Below are positions 16,355 to 24,871 of a DNA stretch of 32,561 bases, piece by piece (position 1 is the first letter of the stretch; every line of letters starts with the position of its first letter). Where the stretch lies: assembly GCF_003002025.1 (NCBI RefSeq), contig NZ_PVZB01000049.1, forward strand, positions 1 through 32,561. Direction: 5' to 3'. A model generated the notes under the pieces. The model did not search any database, was not told where the DNA came from, and saw only the letters and a program-made list of their open reading frames with translations. A program made the position numbers and the translations under genes. The stretch is from Paraburkholderia sp. BL25I1N1. Lineage in GTDB: Bacteria > Pseudomonadota > Gammaproteobacteria > Burkholderiales > Burkholderiaceae.

Positions 16355-17922
16355 TCAAACCGTTCCGCTCGATCGAATCGGCGGCTACCGCAACGCATAA
16401 CTGGCGGCGCCGGCAGATTCTCCGCGCGGGCGCGTCCACACTCGTGCTCGGTCTCGTCGCGCCGCGTCTTGCGTGGGCGAGTTCGGTGCTCGGCGTGCGG
16501 GTCTGGCCGGCGCGCGACTACACGCGCGTGACGATCGAATCCGATCAGCCGCTGCAGAACGCCCAGCAGTTGCTGCAGGGACCGGACCGGCTGGTGGTCG
16601 ACCTGAGCGGCCTCGATCTGGATCAGTCGTTGAAAGACCTCGTCTCGAAGATCACGCCGAACGATCCGCAGATCTCGTCGGTGCGCGTCGGGCAATATCA
16701 GCCGCACGTGGTGCGCATGGTGTTCGACCTGAAGGGCTCGGTGAAGCCGCAGGTGTTCACGCTGCCGCCGGTCGGCGCGTACAAGTACCGGCTGGTGTTC
16801 GACCTGTATCCGGCGGTCGCGCCCGATCCGTTGATGGATCTGCTCGCGCAGACGGAACGCAAGCAGCAGACCTTCAACGAAGAGAACGGCGCGCCGCCGC
16901 CCGCCACGCTGAGCGGTCCGGGCACCACCCCGCCCACCGCCGACAACAGTGAGGCCTTCTTCGAGCGCTACGCGCAAAACGGCGGCAGCGGTAGCGGCTC
17001 CACTCCGGGCGTGCCGCGTCCGCCGGTGCATGTCGCGCCGACACCTGTGCCGCCGATGCTCGGCAAGCCGGCCACGCCTGCCGCGCCGGTGGCGCCGCCC
17101 ACGGCCATCGCTCGCAATAAAGGCAACAGCGCCAGCACGCTGGGCGCGGACGACGCCGGCAGCGACGATACCTACGCCTTCACCAATCCCAAGTCCGGCA
17201 AGAGCAACACGGTGCGTCTGTTGACCGTCGCGATCGATCCGGGCCACGGCGGCGAAGACCCGGGCGCGATCGGCGGCTCGGGCACGTATGAGAAGCACGT
17301 CGCGCTCGACATCGCGAAGAAGCTGCGCGCGAAGATCGACGCGCAACCGAACATGCGCGCCATGATGACACGCGACGCCGACTTCTTCGTGCCGCTGAAC
17401 GTGCGCGTGCAGAAGGCGCGGCGCGTCGGCGCGGACCTGTTCGTGTCGATCCATGCGGATGCGTTCACCACGCCCGACGCGAAGGGTTCGTCGGTGTTCG
17501 CGCTGTCCGAGCATGGCGCCTCGAGCGCCGCCGCGCGCTGGATGGCGAACAAGGAGAACTCGTCGGATCAGATTGGCGGCATCAACATCAAGTCCGCCGA
17601 CGCGACCGTGAACCGCGCGCTGTTCGATATGTCCACCACCGCGCAGATTCGCGACTCGATGCGTTACGGCAACTTCGTGCTGAAGGAGATCGGCGGCATC
17701 AACAAGCTGCACAAGGGCTCGGTCGAACAGGCAGGCTTCGCGGTGCTGAAGGCGCCGGATATTCCATCGATCCTCGTGGAAACCGCCTTCATCAGCAACC
17801 CCGACGAAGAGCGCCGCCTGAATGACGACGCGTATCGCGAGAAGATGGCCGACGCGATCATGACCGGCATCAAGCGTTATTTTGCGGCGAATCCACCGCT
17901 CGCGAAGAACCGCATGACGTGA
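16336..17922 (+). CDS. amiC: N-acetylmuramoyl-L-alanine amidase AmiC
   Basis: A 528-residue periplasmic amidase that cuts the stem peptide from MurNAc during daughter-cell separation. Residues 24-49 form a twin-arginine signal (RRRQIL, then AGASTLVLGLV, cleavage near AWA-SS). An AMIN domain (about 52-160) targets septal peptidoglycan, followed by a Pro/Gly-rich linker (about 185-290) and the Amidase_3 domain (about 296-515). Zinc ligands are H304 (DPGHGGEDPGA), E319 (TYEKHVAL) and H373 (SIHADAF), with catalytic E482 (LVETAFISN). An ATG at residue 5 is an alternative start. The linker is longer than in E. coli AmiC. A terminator follows. Confidence 0.95.
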   Translation: MSRKMLIKPFRSIESAATATHNWRRRQILRAGASTLVLGLVAPRLAWASSVLGVRVWPARDYTRVTIESDQPLQNAQQLLQGPDRLVVDLSGLDLDQSLKDLVSKITPNDPQISSVRVGQYQPHVVRMVFDLKGSVKPQVFTLPPVGAYKYRLVFDLYPAVAPDPLMDLLAQTERKQQTFNEENGAPPPATLSGPGTTPPTADNSEAFFERYAQNGGSGSGSTPGVPRPPVHVAPTPVPPMLGKPATPAAPVAPPTAIARNKGNSASTLGADDAGSDDTYAFTNPKSGKSNTVRLLTVAIDPGHGGEDPGAIGGSGTYEKHVALDIAKKLRAKIDAQPNMRAMMTRDADFFVPLNVRVQKARRVGADLFVSIHADAFTTPDAKGSSVFALSEHGASSAAARWMANKENSSDQIGGINIKSADATVNRALFDMSTTAQIRDSMRYGNFVLKEIGGINKLHKGSVEQAGFAVLKAPDIPSILVETAFISNPDEERRLNDDAYREKMADAIMTGIKRYFAANPPLAKNRMT

Positions 17923-17955
17923 GGCTCGCGTGTGCAATGCGCACGATGCGATGAT

Positions 17956-17982
17956 AACGGCCGCACGAAGCGGCCGTTTTTT
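17956..17982. terminator. Terminator between amiC and the EamA transporter gene
   Basis: AACGGCCGC (17956-17964), loop ACGAA, GCGGCCGTT (17970-17978) and a run of T up to 17982. Strong for amiC; the minus strand has only a short T run (AACGG side), so it is weaker for the converging transporter gene. Confidence 0.88.
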
Positions 17983-18008
17983 CGTCCTGGTTCAGGCCAG
18001 CCGGCCGC

Positions 18009-18890
18009 TCAGCGCGTGAGCGAAAACCGCTGCACGGCCCAGCCGCCGAACACGTTCACGGCCAATCCCGCCATCACCAGCAAAGCGCCCGCGATCTGCG
18101 CCGCGGACAGATGCTCGTCGAGAAACAGCGACGCCGACGCGAGACCGACAATCGGCACCAGCAGCGAAAACGGCGCGACCTGGCTCGCCGGATAGCGTGA
18201 CAGCAGACGGCTCCACAAGCCATAGCCGATCAGCGTGGCGATAAAAGCGAGATACACGATCGCGAAGATCGATGTCGCGCTGATGCCGGATAGCGCCGCG
18301 ACGATCCGCTGCGGCCCCTCCAGCGCGTACGACAGCGCGAAAAACGGCAGCGGCGGAATGAGGCTGCCCCACACCACGAGTCCGACCAGGTCCACCTGGC
18401 CGACCTTTTTCGTAACGATGTTGCCGAGCGCCCACGAACAGGCGGCGCACAAGGTCAGGACAAAGCCGGCCAGCGTCATGGCGCTGCCGCCTTGCACGCC
18501 GATCACGGCGAGACCGCCGGCGGCGATCAGCAAACCCACCACATTCGGCAAACGGAACCGCTCGTGCAGGAACAGTGCGGCGAAAATCAGCGTGAAAAAC
18601 GCCTGCGCCTGCAACACCAGCGAGGCCAGTCCGGCCGGCATGCCGACGTACATGGCCGAGAACAGGAACGCGAACTGGCCGAACGAAATCGTCGCGCCGT
18701 ACGCAATCAGCCAGCGCCACGGCAGGTTGGGCCGTTTGATGAAAAACACCGCCGGCACGGCCGCGAGCGTGAAGCGCAGCGCGCCGAGCAGCATGGGCGG
18801 CACGCCATGCAGACCTACCTTGATTACGACGAAATTGACGCCCCACGCGATGACCACGACCATCGCAAGCAGCAAATCCCTCGGCGACAT
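18009..18890 (-). CDS. EamA/DMT-superfamily transporter
   Basis: A 293-residue inner-membrane protein with two EamA repeats, about ten transmembrane helices. The first repeat starts LLLAMVVVIAWGVNFVVIKV, and the second 'LTLCAACSWALGNIVTKKVG'; the repeats end in the conserved glutamate-containing loops 'FLHERF' and 'FLDEHLS'. Relatives export amino acids or metabolites (YdeD/EamA type), but the substrate is unknown. ATG at 18890. The upstream vapBC pair is on the same strand with 73 bases between, so read-through from it is possible. No operon partner indicates its cargo. Confidence 0.88.
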   Translation of the reverse strand: MSPRDLLLAMVVVIAWGVNFVVIKVGLHGVPPMLLGALRFTLAAVPAVFFIKRPNLPWRWLIAYGATISFGQFAFLFSAMYVGMPAGLASLVLQAQAFFTLIFAALFLHERFRLPNVVGLLIAAGGLAVIGVQGGSAMTLAGFVLTLCAACSWALGNIVTKKVGQVDLVGLVVWGSLIPPLPFFALSYALEGPQRIVAALSGISATSIFAIVYLAFIATLIGYGLWSRLLSRYPASQVAPFSLLVPIVGLASASLFLDEHLSAAQIAGALLVMAGLAVNVFGGWAVQRFSLTR

Positions 18891-18963
18891 GCCGGACTCC
18901 AGTTGATTGTTCGATCTGGGAGTTTAGCGGAGGCGCGCGCTTGCAGAGTGCTTTAAAACGTAG

Positions 18964-19365
18964 TCAGCCGTTCAGCCAGTTTTCTATCCGCAGTCCTGGA
19001 TAAGCCACAAAGTCGCGTTCATCGTTGGTGACGAGCACCACGTCGAGAGAGACAGCGTGCGCGGCGATCAGCTTGTCGAGTTGGTCTTTCTTGCGCTCGC
19101 GCGTCGCTTCACGGATCGGGCCGTACGCACTTGCCGCCGCGCTGTCGAACGGCATGACCTGAATATCCTCAGCAAGCGCCGCCAGGTTGCGACGCTCCCG
19201 CGCGCGATTCACCGACACGCTTACGCCGTATTCAAGTTCGGCGAAGGTGATGGCGGACATCACGACATCGCCGACAAAGCATTGCGCGAAGCGCGCGGCC
19301 ACCTGCTCCGGCTGGTTCTTCATCAGGTAAATACACATGTTGGTGTCGAGCATATAGCGCGGCAT
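18964..19365 (-). CDS. vapC: VapC-type PIN-domain ribonuclease toxin
   Basis: A 133-residue PIN-domain endoribonuclease, toxin of a type II pair. The acidic residues that bind Mg2+ are visible: D7 (MLDTN), E43 (FAELEYG), D97 (QLDKLIAAHA) and D115 (VTNDERDF). 'YMLDTNMCIYLMK' is typical of the VapC group whose known members cut initiator tRNA or rRNA; the target here is not known. ATG at 19365 shares one base with the antitoxin stop (TAATG), so translation is coupled, and antitoxin is made first. Confidence 0.92.
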   Translation of the reverse strand: MPRYMLDTNMCIYLMKNQPEQVAARFAQCFVGDVVMSAITFAELEYGVSVSVNRARERRNLAALAEDIQVMPFDSAAASAYGPIREATRERKKDQLDKLIAAHAVSLDVVLVTNDERDFVAYPGLRIENWLNG

Positions 19366-19598
19366 TACAGATCCTCGCGCTCGGCCTGCTCGTGGTCGCC
19401 GCGGCCGGCCGCCATGAAATCGGGCCCGAATCTGGCGAATTTCTTGAGCACGCCGGCAAGCGGCCGACGCGTCGGACGAATCCGCAATTCGTCGCCCACG
19501 CGCTCGATTTCGACTTCGACGTCTGCACTGTCGAATGCCAATTCGGCGGGAATGCGCACCGCTTGCGAATTGCCATTACGGAAAACTTTGGTCAACAT
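19365..19598 (-). CDS. vapB: VapB-type AbrB-fold antitoxin
   Basis: A 77-residue antitoxin with an N-terminal AbrB/MazE swapped-hairpin DNA-binding domain (MLTKVFRNGNSQAVRIPAEL, residues 1-20), followed by a short C-terminal tail rich in charged and aromatic residues (FARFGPDFMAAGRGD) that would fill the VapC active site. ATG at 19598 is preceded by GGGAG. An ATG-like frame 29 codons upstream overlaps the promoter and is rejected. As is usual for type II pairs, it should repress its own operon through the palindrome at 19619-19633. Confidence 0.92.
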   Translation of the reverse strand: MLTKVFRNGNSQAVRIPAELAFDSADVEVEIERVGDELRIRPTRRPLAGVLKKFARFGPDFMAAGRGDHEQAEREDL

Positions 19599-19618
19599 GC
19601 TCAGCTCCCAACACGGAT

Positions 19619-19633
19619 GTACATTGGATGTAC
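19619..19633. promoter_or_regulatory. vapBC operator palindrome
   Basis: GTACAT-TGG-ATGTAC is a perfect inverted repeat located eight bases downstream of the vapBC -10 box, so bound VapB-VapC would block the start of transcription. A TGTAC half-site and an ACACGTGT palindrome (19672-19679) lie upstream of the -35 region. Confidence 0.7.
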
Positions 19634-19641
19634 GTGCTTCC

Positions 19642-19670
19642 ACTATAGCGATCCCCGCCAATATTGTAAA
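19642..19670 (-). promoter_or_regulatory. vapBC promoter
   Basis: On the minus strand TTTACA (19670-19665), a 17-bp spacer and TATAGT (19647-19642) form a good sigma-70 promoter. Transcription would begin near 19635, next to the operator palindrome. Confidence 0.75.
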
Positions 19671-19771
19671 TACACGTGTGTACAAAGGCAGTCAGAATGC
19701 GGTCGCCGCGTCAACCGCAGTAGAATCGTCTATTAAACACTCCCCGCCCACCCTTCTCACCGAGCCTGCCC

Positions 19772-20647
19772 ATGTCCTCCTCGATCAAAGCAGTCCTCAA
19801 GCCGCATCTGCGCGACGTCGGCAGTCTGACCGTGCGGCGCGTGCTGCCGGCCATGGCGGCGCGCCTGATCGGCCCGTTCATCTTCTTCGATCACATGGGT
19901 CCGGCCGCCCTGGAACCGGGCGTGGGCCTCGACGTGCGGCCGCATCCGCATATCGGCCTCGCCACCGTGACCTATCTGTTCGAAGGCGCGATCATGCACC
20001 GCGACAGCCTCGGTTCGGCGCAAAAAATCGTCCCCGGCGACGTCAACTGGATGACGGCCGGGCGCGGCATCGTCCACTCCGAGCGCACACCGGACGAGGA
20101 CCGCGCGAGCGGCCTGACCATGCACGGCATTCAGACGTGGGTCGCGCTGCCGCTCGACGACGAAGAGATCGAACCGTCGTTCGCGCATCACGCCGCCGAC
20201 ACGCTGCCGGTGGTCGAGCGCAACGGCGTCACGCTGCGGGTGATCGCGGGCACGGCGTTCGGCGCAACCTCCCCGGTCGAGACGTTTTCCGGCACGCTGT
20301 ATGTGGCCGGCGAATTTGCGCCGGGCGGCGCCTTCGCGCTCGAACCGGAACACGAGGAACGCGGCGTCTATCTCGTCGACGGCGATCTGGAAATCGACGG
20401 CACGTCGCTCGAAGTCGGCCAGATGGCGGTGCTAGCGCTCGACGAAACGGTGACACTGGCGAGCACCCACGGCGCGCGCGTCATGCTGCTCGGCGGTGAA
20501 AAGCTCGACGGCGAGCGCTTTATCGAGTGGAATTTCGTCGCCAGTTCGCGTGAGAAAATCGAAGCCGCGAAGCGGGCGTGGACCAGTCAGGAAATGGGCA
20601 AGGTGCCGGGCGAAACCGAATGGATTCCGCTGCCCGAGCGCAAGTGA
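19772..20647 (+). CDS. Pirin family protein
   Basis: A 291-residue bicupin of the pirin family (some members are quercetin 2,3-dioxygenases or redox-linked regulators). Conserved segments: 'IGPFIFFDHMGP', 'DVRPHPHIGLATVTYLFEG', 'DVNWMTAGRGIVHSERTP'. Metal ligands would be H58, H60, H102 and E104. The C-terminal cupin includes 'LYLVDGDLEIDG'-like sequence (GVYLVDGDLEID) and ends with 'GETEWIPLPE'. ATG at 19772. It is followed after 132 bases by a thioredoxin-TPR gene on the same strand. Substrate and role cannot be read from sequence. Confidence 0.92.
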   Translation: MSSSIKAVLKPHLRDVGSLTVRRVLPAMAARLIGPFIFFDHMGPAALEPGVGLDVRPHPHIGLATVTYLFEGAIMHRDSLGSAQKIVPGDVNWMTAGRGIVHSERTPDEDRASGLTMHGIQTWVALPLDDEEIEPSFAHHAADTLPVVERNGVTLRVIAGTAFGATSPVETFSGTLYVAGEFAPGGAFALEPEHEERGVYLVDGDLEIDGTSLEVGQMAVLALDETVTLASTHGARVMLLGGEKLDGERFIEWNFVASSREKIEAAKRAWTSQEMGKVPGETEWIPLPERK

Positions 20648-20779
20648 GGCACGCAAAAAAGCCACGCGGGTGAGCAAGGCAAGCAAGCACCGCAAGTAAG
20701 CGCAAGCGGTTCCGGCAGCATTGAATCCCCGGTGCTCGGCCCCAAATAGTCAACAGACCGTTTTATCGACGAGGACGCA

Positions 20780-21628
20780 ATGGACACCACTCTGGCCACT
20801 TTCGAACAGGACGTCATCACGGCGTCGACACTGGCCCCCGTGCTGGTCGATTTCTGGGCGCCCTGGTGCGGCCCGTGCAAGACCCTCGGCCCGATGCTCG
20901 AAAAGCTCGAAGCCGAAGCCGCCGGCAAATGGAAGCTCGTGAAGGTGAACGTAGACGAGAACCAGGAACTGGCCGCGCATTTCCAGGTGCGCAGTATTCC
21001 GCACGTCATGGCTTTCGCCGATGGGCGACCGGTCGATCAGTTCGTCGGCGTGCTGCCTGAGGGCCAGTTGCGCGAGTTTATCGAGCGGCTCGTGCCGCAG
21101 GGCGCGGACGCGGCGCGTCTCGAAGCGCAAACCGCGCTGGCCGAAGGCCGCCGCGAAGATGCGTACGACGCGCTGCAGGCCGCCCTCGCCTACGATCCGG
21201 GTTTCGACGAAGCGCGCATGGACCGCATCGAAATGCTGCTCGAAGACAACCGTCTCGACGAAGCGCGCAACGAAGTCGATCTGCTGTCGCCGAAAACGAC
21301 GCAAGGTATCGACGCACGTTTCAACGCGATCAAGACGCGTCTCGACGCCGTGGACGCCGCCGCGGATCTGCCGCCCACCGATGCGCTGGAAGCAAAGGTC
21401 GCGGCCGACCCGGCCGATCTCGAAGCGCGTTTCGATCTGGCCAGCGCGTTTATCGCCCGCCGCAAATACGCGGAAGCGCTCGAACAATTGCTGGCGATCG
21501 TGCAACGCGACCGCACGTTCCGCGAGGATATCGGCCGCAAAACGATGCTGTCGGTGTTCGACCTGGCGGCGCATCAGCCGGAGCTGGTATCGCAATGGCG
21601 GCGCAAGCTCAGCGCTTCGCTGTTCTGA
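20780..21628 (+). CDS. Thioredoxin-TPR co-chaperone (CnoX/YbbN-like)
   Basis: A 282-residue protein: a thioredoxin domain (about 5-110) with WCGPC at 29-33, then a TPR-like helical C-terminus (about 115-275), including 'ALAEGRREDAYDALQAALAYDPGFDEARM' and the final 'DLAAHQPELVSQWRRKLSASLF'. That architecture is the YbbN/CnoX family, which holds unfolded proteins under oxidative or heat stress and passes them to GroEL/DnaK. Unlike E. coli CnoX, which has SxxC, both active-site cysteines (C30, C33) are present, so disulfide reduction is possible. Converges on tcdA. Confidence 0.92.
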   Translation: MDTTLATFEQDVITASTLAPVLVDFWAPWCGPCKTLGPMLEKLEAEAAGKWKLVKVNVDENQELAAHFQVRSIPHVMAFADGRPVDQFVGVLPEGQLREFIERLVPQGADAARLEAQTALAEGRREDAYDALQAALAYDPGFDEARMDRIEMLLEDNRLDEARNEVDLLSPKTTQGIDARFNAIKTRLDAVDAAADLPPTDALEAKVAADPADLEARFDLASAFIARRKYAEALEQLLAIVQRDRTFREDIGRKTMLSVFDLAAHQPELVSQWRRKLSASLF

Positions 21629-21652
21629 TCTGATCTGATTGGCTCACTCGAT

Positions 21653-21685
21653 ATTCAGGCGCGGCGCCGCCAGCCGCGCCTGAAT
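21653..21685. terminator. Perfect 13-bp hairpin between convergent genes
   Basis: ATTCAGGCGCGGC (21653-21665), loop GCCGCCA, GCCGCGCCTGAAT (21673-21685). It lies between the stop of the thioredoxin-TPR gene and that of tcdA. It has no T run, so it may define mRNA ends through processing, not simple intrinsic termination. Confidence 0.6.
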
Positions 21686-21717
21686 GCGCCGTGGCACTCG
21701 TCGCGGTATGAATCACC

Positions 21718-22575
21718 TCAAGCCGTAGCCTGCTTCGCCAACGCCCGCAGCACATGCGCGGCGGCCGCAAATCCGAAGCTCGCCGTCACGCACACGCTCG
21801 AACCGAATCCCGCGCAGTTCAAACCAACCGGCCCCGTATGGCCCGGCGATGTGGTGACGTGCTCGGCCTCCTCGTCGATATCGCAGACGGCGGCTTCCGG
21901 GTAGATCAACGGTTCGTCGGAATACACAGCGCTTACCTTGAACTTCGCTTTCGGTCCACGCGGGAAACCGTGCTGTTTGCGCAGTTGTCCGCGCACTTTC
22001 GACAGCAACGGATCCTGTATCGTCAGCGCGAGATCGTCGATGCGAATGCGTGTCGGGTCGAGCTGGCCACCCGCGCCGCCGACCGTGATCAACGGTTGCT
22101 TCTTCTCCACGCACCATGCGATCAACGCGGTCTTGGTACGCACGCTGTCGATCGCATCGATCACGTAGTCGAAGCCGCCACCGAGCGTCGCGTCGAAGTT
22201 GTCCGGCTCGACGAAGTCCTCGATCAGGCGCACGTCGCAAAACGGATTGATCGCCGCGATGCGTTCGGCCATGGCCTCGACCTTCGGTTTTCCGTAGTTG
22301 CCGTCGAGCGCGTGGATCTGCCGGTTAGTGTTGCTCTCGGCGACGTTGTCGAGATCGATCAGCGTCAGCGTGCCGACCGCGCTGCGCGCCAGCGCTTCGG
22401 CCACCCACGACCCCACTCCGCCGATGCCGATCACCGCGACGTGCGCGCCTTCGAACGCGGCGAGCGCCGGCGCGCCGTACAAACGCGCGATGCCGCCGAA
22501 GCGCCGCTCACGGTCAGCGGTTTCTTTCCCGTCGAGGCTGGTAGTAAGATCGGTTTGCGCGGTGGTGCTGGACAT
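21718..22575 (-). CDS. tcdA: tRNA threonylcarbamoyladenosine dehydratase TcdA
   Basis: A 285-residue E1-like enzyme of the ThiF/MoeB/HesA fold that dehydrates t6A37 in tRNA to its cyclic form, ct6A. The glycine-rich nucleotide loop GIGGVGSWVAEAL is at about 51-63, the 'DLDNVAESNTNRQIHAL' segment follows (Asp, Asn and Arg contact ATP), then 'DYVIDAIDSVRTKTALIAWC', 'GGAGGQLDPTRI' and a C-terminal helix. E. coli TcdA (CsdL) works with the CsdA/CsdE sulfur system, not encoded nearby. The ATG at 22575 gives an N-terminal extension of about 20 hydrophilic residues before RRFGGIARLYG. tsaE in this window provides the t6A substrate. Confidence 0.93.
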   Translation of the reverse strand: MSSTTAQTDLTTSLDGKETADRERRFGGIARLYGAPALAAFEGAHVAVIGIGGVGSWVAEALARSAVGTLTLIDLDNVAESNTNRQIHALDGNYGKPKVEAMAERIAAINPFCDVRLIEDFVEPDNFDATLGGGFDYVIDAIDSVRTKTALIAWCVEKKQPLITVGGAGGQLDPTRIRIDDLALTIQDPLLSKVRGQLRKQHGFPRGPKAKFKVSAVYSDEPLIYPEAAVCDIDEEAEHVTTSPGHTGPVGLNCAGFGSSVCVTASFGFAAAAHVLRALAKQATA

Positions 22576-22801
22576 GATGGCAGGGCTCGGTGGTCAGGCA
22601 AAAACACGAAGTGGCGACGCAAGGGCGTACGCAACCCCGTATTTTGCCTGAAGGCGTCAAAGTGCATCGCCGCGAAAAGCGCGGCACGGTAGCCACATAC
22701 GCCGGCACGCATGCGCGCGCCGCGCGGGACCTTGATGTGGTTGCGGGCAAAAAATTAGCGGCTTAGCTATACTGATTGAACTGTAGCGTTCGCATAAGAA
22801 C

Positions 22802-23443
22802 ATGACCTCACTCGCCGAACTTCGAAAAAACTATTCGCTGGGTTCTTTGGACGTTGCCGATGTAGACCGTAACCCGTTTCGTCAATTCGATACGTGGTTT
22901 CAACAAGCGGTCGACGCCAAACTGCCCGAACCGAATACCATGACGCTGGCCACGGTCGACTCGCGCGGCCGGCCGTCGGCGCGCATCGTCCTGATCAAGG
23001 GCGTCGACGAGCGGGGTTTCGTGTTCTTCACCAATTACGAAAGCCGTAAAGGCCGCGAACTGGCGGCCAATCCTTACGCCAGCCTGCTGTTCTACTGGAT
23101 CGAACTCGAACGCCAGGTGCGCGTGGAAGGCCACATCGTCAAAACCAGCGCGGAAGAAAGCGACGCGTATTTCGCGTCGCGCCCGCTCGGTTCACGCATC
23201 GGTGCATGGGCATCGAATCAGAGTCAGCCAATTGAAAGCCGCTCGCAGCTCGAAACACGCGAACGCGAAATCAGTTTGCAATACGGCGACCAGCCACCGC
23301 GCCCACCGCATTGGGGCGGTTATCGTTTGGTGCCCGAAGCAATCGAATTCTGGCAGGGCCGGCCGTCGCGTCTTCACGACCGCTTGCTCTATACGCGTTC
23401 AGGCGAACACAGCGACTGGCAAATCTCCCGCCTATCGCCTTGA
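22802..23443 (+). CDS. pdxH: Pyridoxamine/pyridoxine 5'-phosphate oxidase
   Basis: A 213-residue FMN enzyme that oxidises PNP or PMP to PLP, the active cofactor (needed by KynU in this window). Hallmarks: 'LRKNYSLGSLDVADVDRNPFRQFDTWF', 'RPSARIVLIKGVDERGFVFFTNYESRKGREL' (FMN-binding), 'WIELERQVRVEG', 'YFASRPLGSRIGAWAS' and the C-terminal 'FWQGRPSRLHDR...WQISRLSP'. Full length for the family. ATG at 22802. TATACT (22768-22773) before it may be the -10, but no good -35 is seen. cfa lies downstream on the same strand. Confidence 0.96.
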   Translation: MTSLAELRKNYSLGSLDVADVDRNPFRQFDTWFQQAVDAKLPEPNTMTLATVDSRGRPSARIVLIKGVDERGFVFFTNYESRKGRELAANPYASLLFYWIELERQVRVEGHIVKTSAEESDAYFASRPLGSRIGAWASNQSQPIESRSQLETREREISLQYGDQPPRPPHWGGYRLVPEAIEFWQGRPSRLHDRLLYTRSGEHSDWQISRLSP

Positions 23444-23584
23444 ATCGAAATACAACGCCGCCACCACGTTGCCAACGCAGCAGCGCGCGGCGGCCGGATG
23501 GCAACTCGCGGCATGGGAGTCGCGCTGCACGGGGCTGCGATCCACACAGGCTTTGCTCTAATTCAACGGACACGGAGAGATCAC

Positions 23585-24799
23585 ATGTTCTGGGAGAAGA
23601 AGCTGGCGCAGTGGGTGGAAGAGGTAAAAACGAGAGCTAACGTTCCCGCACGCCTCGTGCTGTGGGACGGTCAGCAACACGACTTCGGGCAGTTCGCCGC
23701 GCCTCAGGTCACGCTACACGTCAAAAGCGCCACGGCGCTGCCCTATCTGCTCGAACCGAGCCTCGACAATCTCGGCGAGGCGTACGTGAAGGGCAAGATC
23801 GACATCGAAGGCAAGCTGTCGGACATCATCAATATCGGCTATCAGCTGGCGCGCAATACCGTCACCAGCGCGGGCAAGCTGGCGCGCGTGCGACGCTACT
23901 TCAATCATTCGAAGGCGTCGGACAAGAAGGCGATCCAGTATCACTACGACGTCTCGAACGAGTTCTACAAGCTGTGGCTCGACGAGAACATGGTGTACTC
24001 GTGCGCGTACTTCGAGAACGGCGACGAAGACCTCGCCGCCGCGCAGATCAAGAAAATCGACCACATCCTCACCAAGATCCAGTTGCAACCGGGGCAGCGT
24101 CTGCTCGATATCGGCTGCGGCTGGGGCGCGCTCGTTCTGCGTGCGGCGCAGAAGTTCGGCGCGCAGTGTGTGGGCGTGACGCTTTCGCAGAACCAGTTCG
24201 ATCTCGCCACGGCGCGTGTGAAAGCGGCGGGTCTCGAAGGCCAGATCGAGATTCGTCTGCAGGATTACCGTGACGTCGAAGGGCAATTTGATCGGATCAC
24301 AAGCGTCGGCATGTTCGAGCACGTGGGCCGCAAGAATCTGCCGGGCTACTTCGAGAAGATTCGCGACCTGCTGACCGACGACGGCATCGCCATGAATCAC
24401 GGCATTACGTCGAGCGATTCGGAAAGTGGCGAGACCGCGCTCGGCGGCGGCGAATTCATCGACCGTTATGTGTTTCCGGACGGGGAGCTGCCGCACATCA
24501 GTCTCGCGCTCGAATCGATGCAGCGCGGCGGGCTCGAAGCGGTTGACGTCGAAAGCCTGCGCCGTCACTATGCGCACACGCTGGACATCTGGGCGGAAAA
24601 TTTCGAAGCGCATGCGGAGGAAGCCCGCAAGCTCGTCGACGACGAGAAATTCCGCATCTGGCGCGTGTACCTCGCTGGTTGCGCCTACGCGTTTGAAAAC
24701 GACGACGTCTCGATTTACCAGGTGGTGTGCCGCAAAGCCGGCCGCAGCGCGAAAACCCTGCCGTGGTCGCGCCGCTATATGTACGACAAACCGCTGTGA
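23585..24799 (+). CDS. cfa: Cyclopropane-fatty-acyl-phospholipid synthase
   Basis: A 404-residue SAM-dependent enzyme that adds a methylene bridge to unsaturated phospholipid acyl chains. The N-terminal lipid-binding portion is followed by 'AIQYHYDVSNEFYKLWLDENMVYSCAYF' and SAM motif I LLDIGCGWGAL, then 'GVTLSQNQFDLA', 'SVGMFEHVG' and 'RYVFPDGELPHIS', all typical for Cfa/Cma. The C-terminal tail ends 'PWSRRYMYDKPL'. The ATG at 23585 is chosen because GGAGA lies at 23574-23578; an upstream frame of 29 codons is not family-like. In many bacteria cfa is induced on entry to stationary phase; no sigma-S signature was recognised here. Confidence 0.95.
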   Translation: MFWEKKLAQWVEEVKTRANVPARLVLWDGQQHDFGQFAAPQVTLHVKSATALPYLLEPSLDNLGEAYVKGKIDIEGKLSDIINIGYQLARNTVTSAGKLARVRRYFNHSKASDKKAIQYHYDVSNEFYKLWLDENMVYSCAYFENGDEDLAAAQIKKIDHILTKIQLQPGQRLLDIGCGWGALVLRAAQKFGAQCVGVTLSQNQFDLATARVKAAGLEGQIEIRLQDYRDVEGQFDRITSVGMFEHVGRKNLPGYFEKIRDLLTDDGIAMNHGITSSDSESGETALGGGEFIDRYVFPDGELPHISLALESMQRGGLEAVDVESLRRHYAHTLDIWAENFEAHAEEARKLVDDEKFRIWRVYLAGCAYAFENDDVSIYQVVCRKAGRSAKTLPWSRRYMYDKPL

Positions 24800-24871
24800 T
24801 AGGGTTGCGCCGCGGCGCCGTGCATGAGCGGGCGACGTGGCGCAAACCTTTGAACAGCAGGTCGAACACCG

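Noticed and set aside
16111..17937. A 608-codon minus-strand frame across amiC and the end of tsaE
   Set aside because: Arginine/histidine-rich shadow of two well-defined plus-strand genes.
20648..20779. Possible promoter or terminator between the pirin and thioredoxin-TPR genes
   Set aside because: Only A-rich stretches and no stem followed by T, nor a -35/-10 pair at acceptable spacing.
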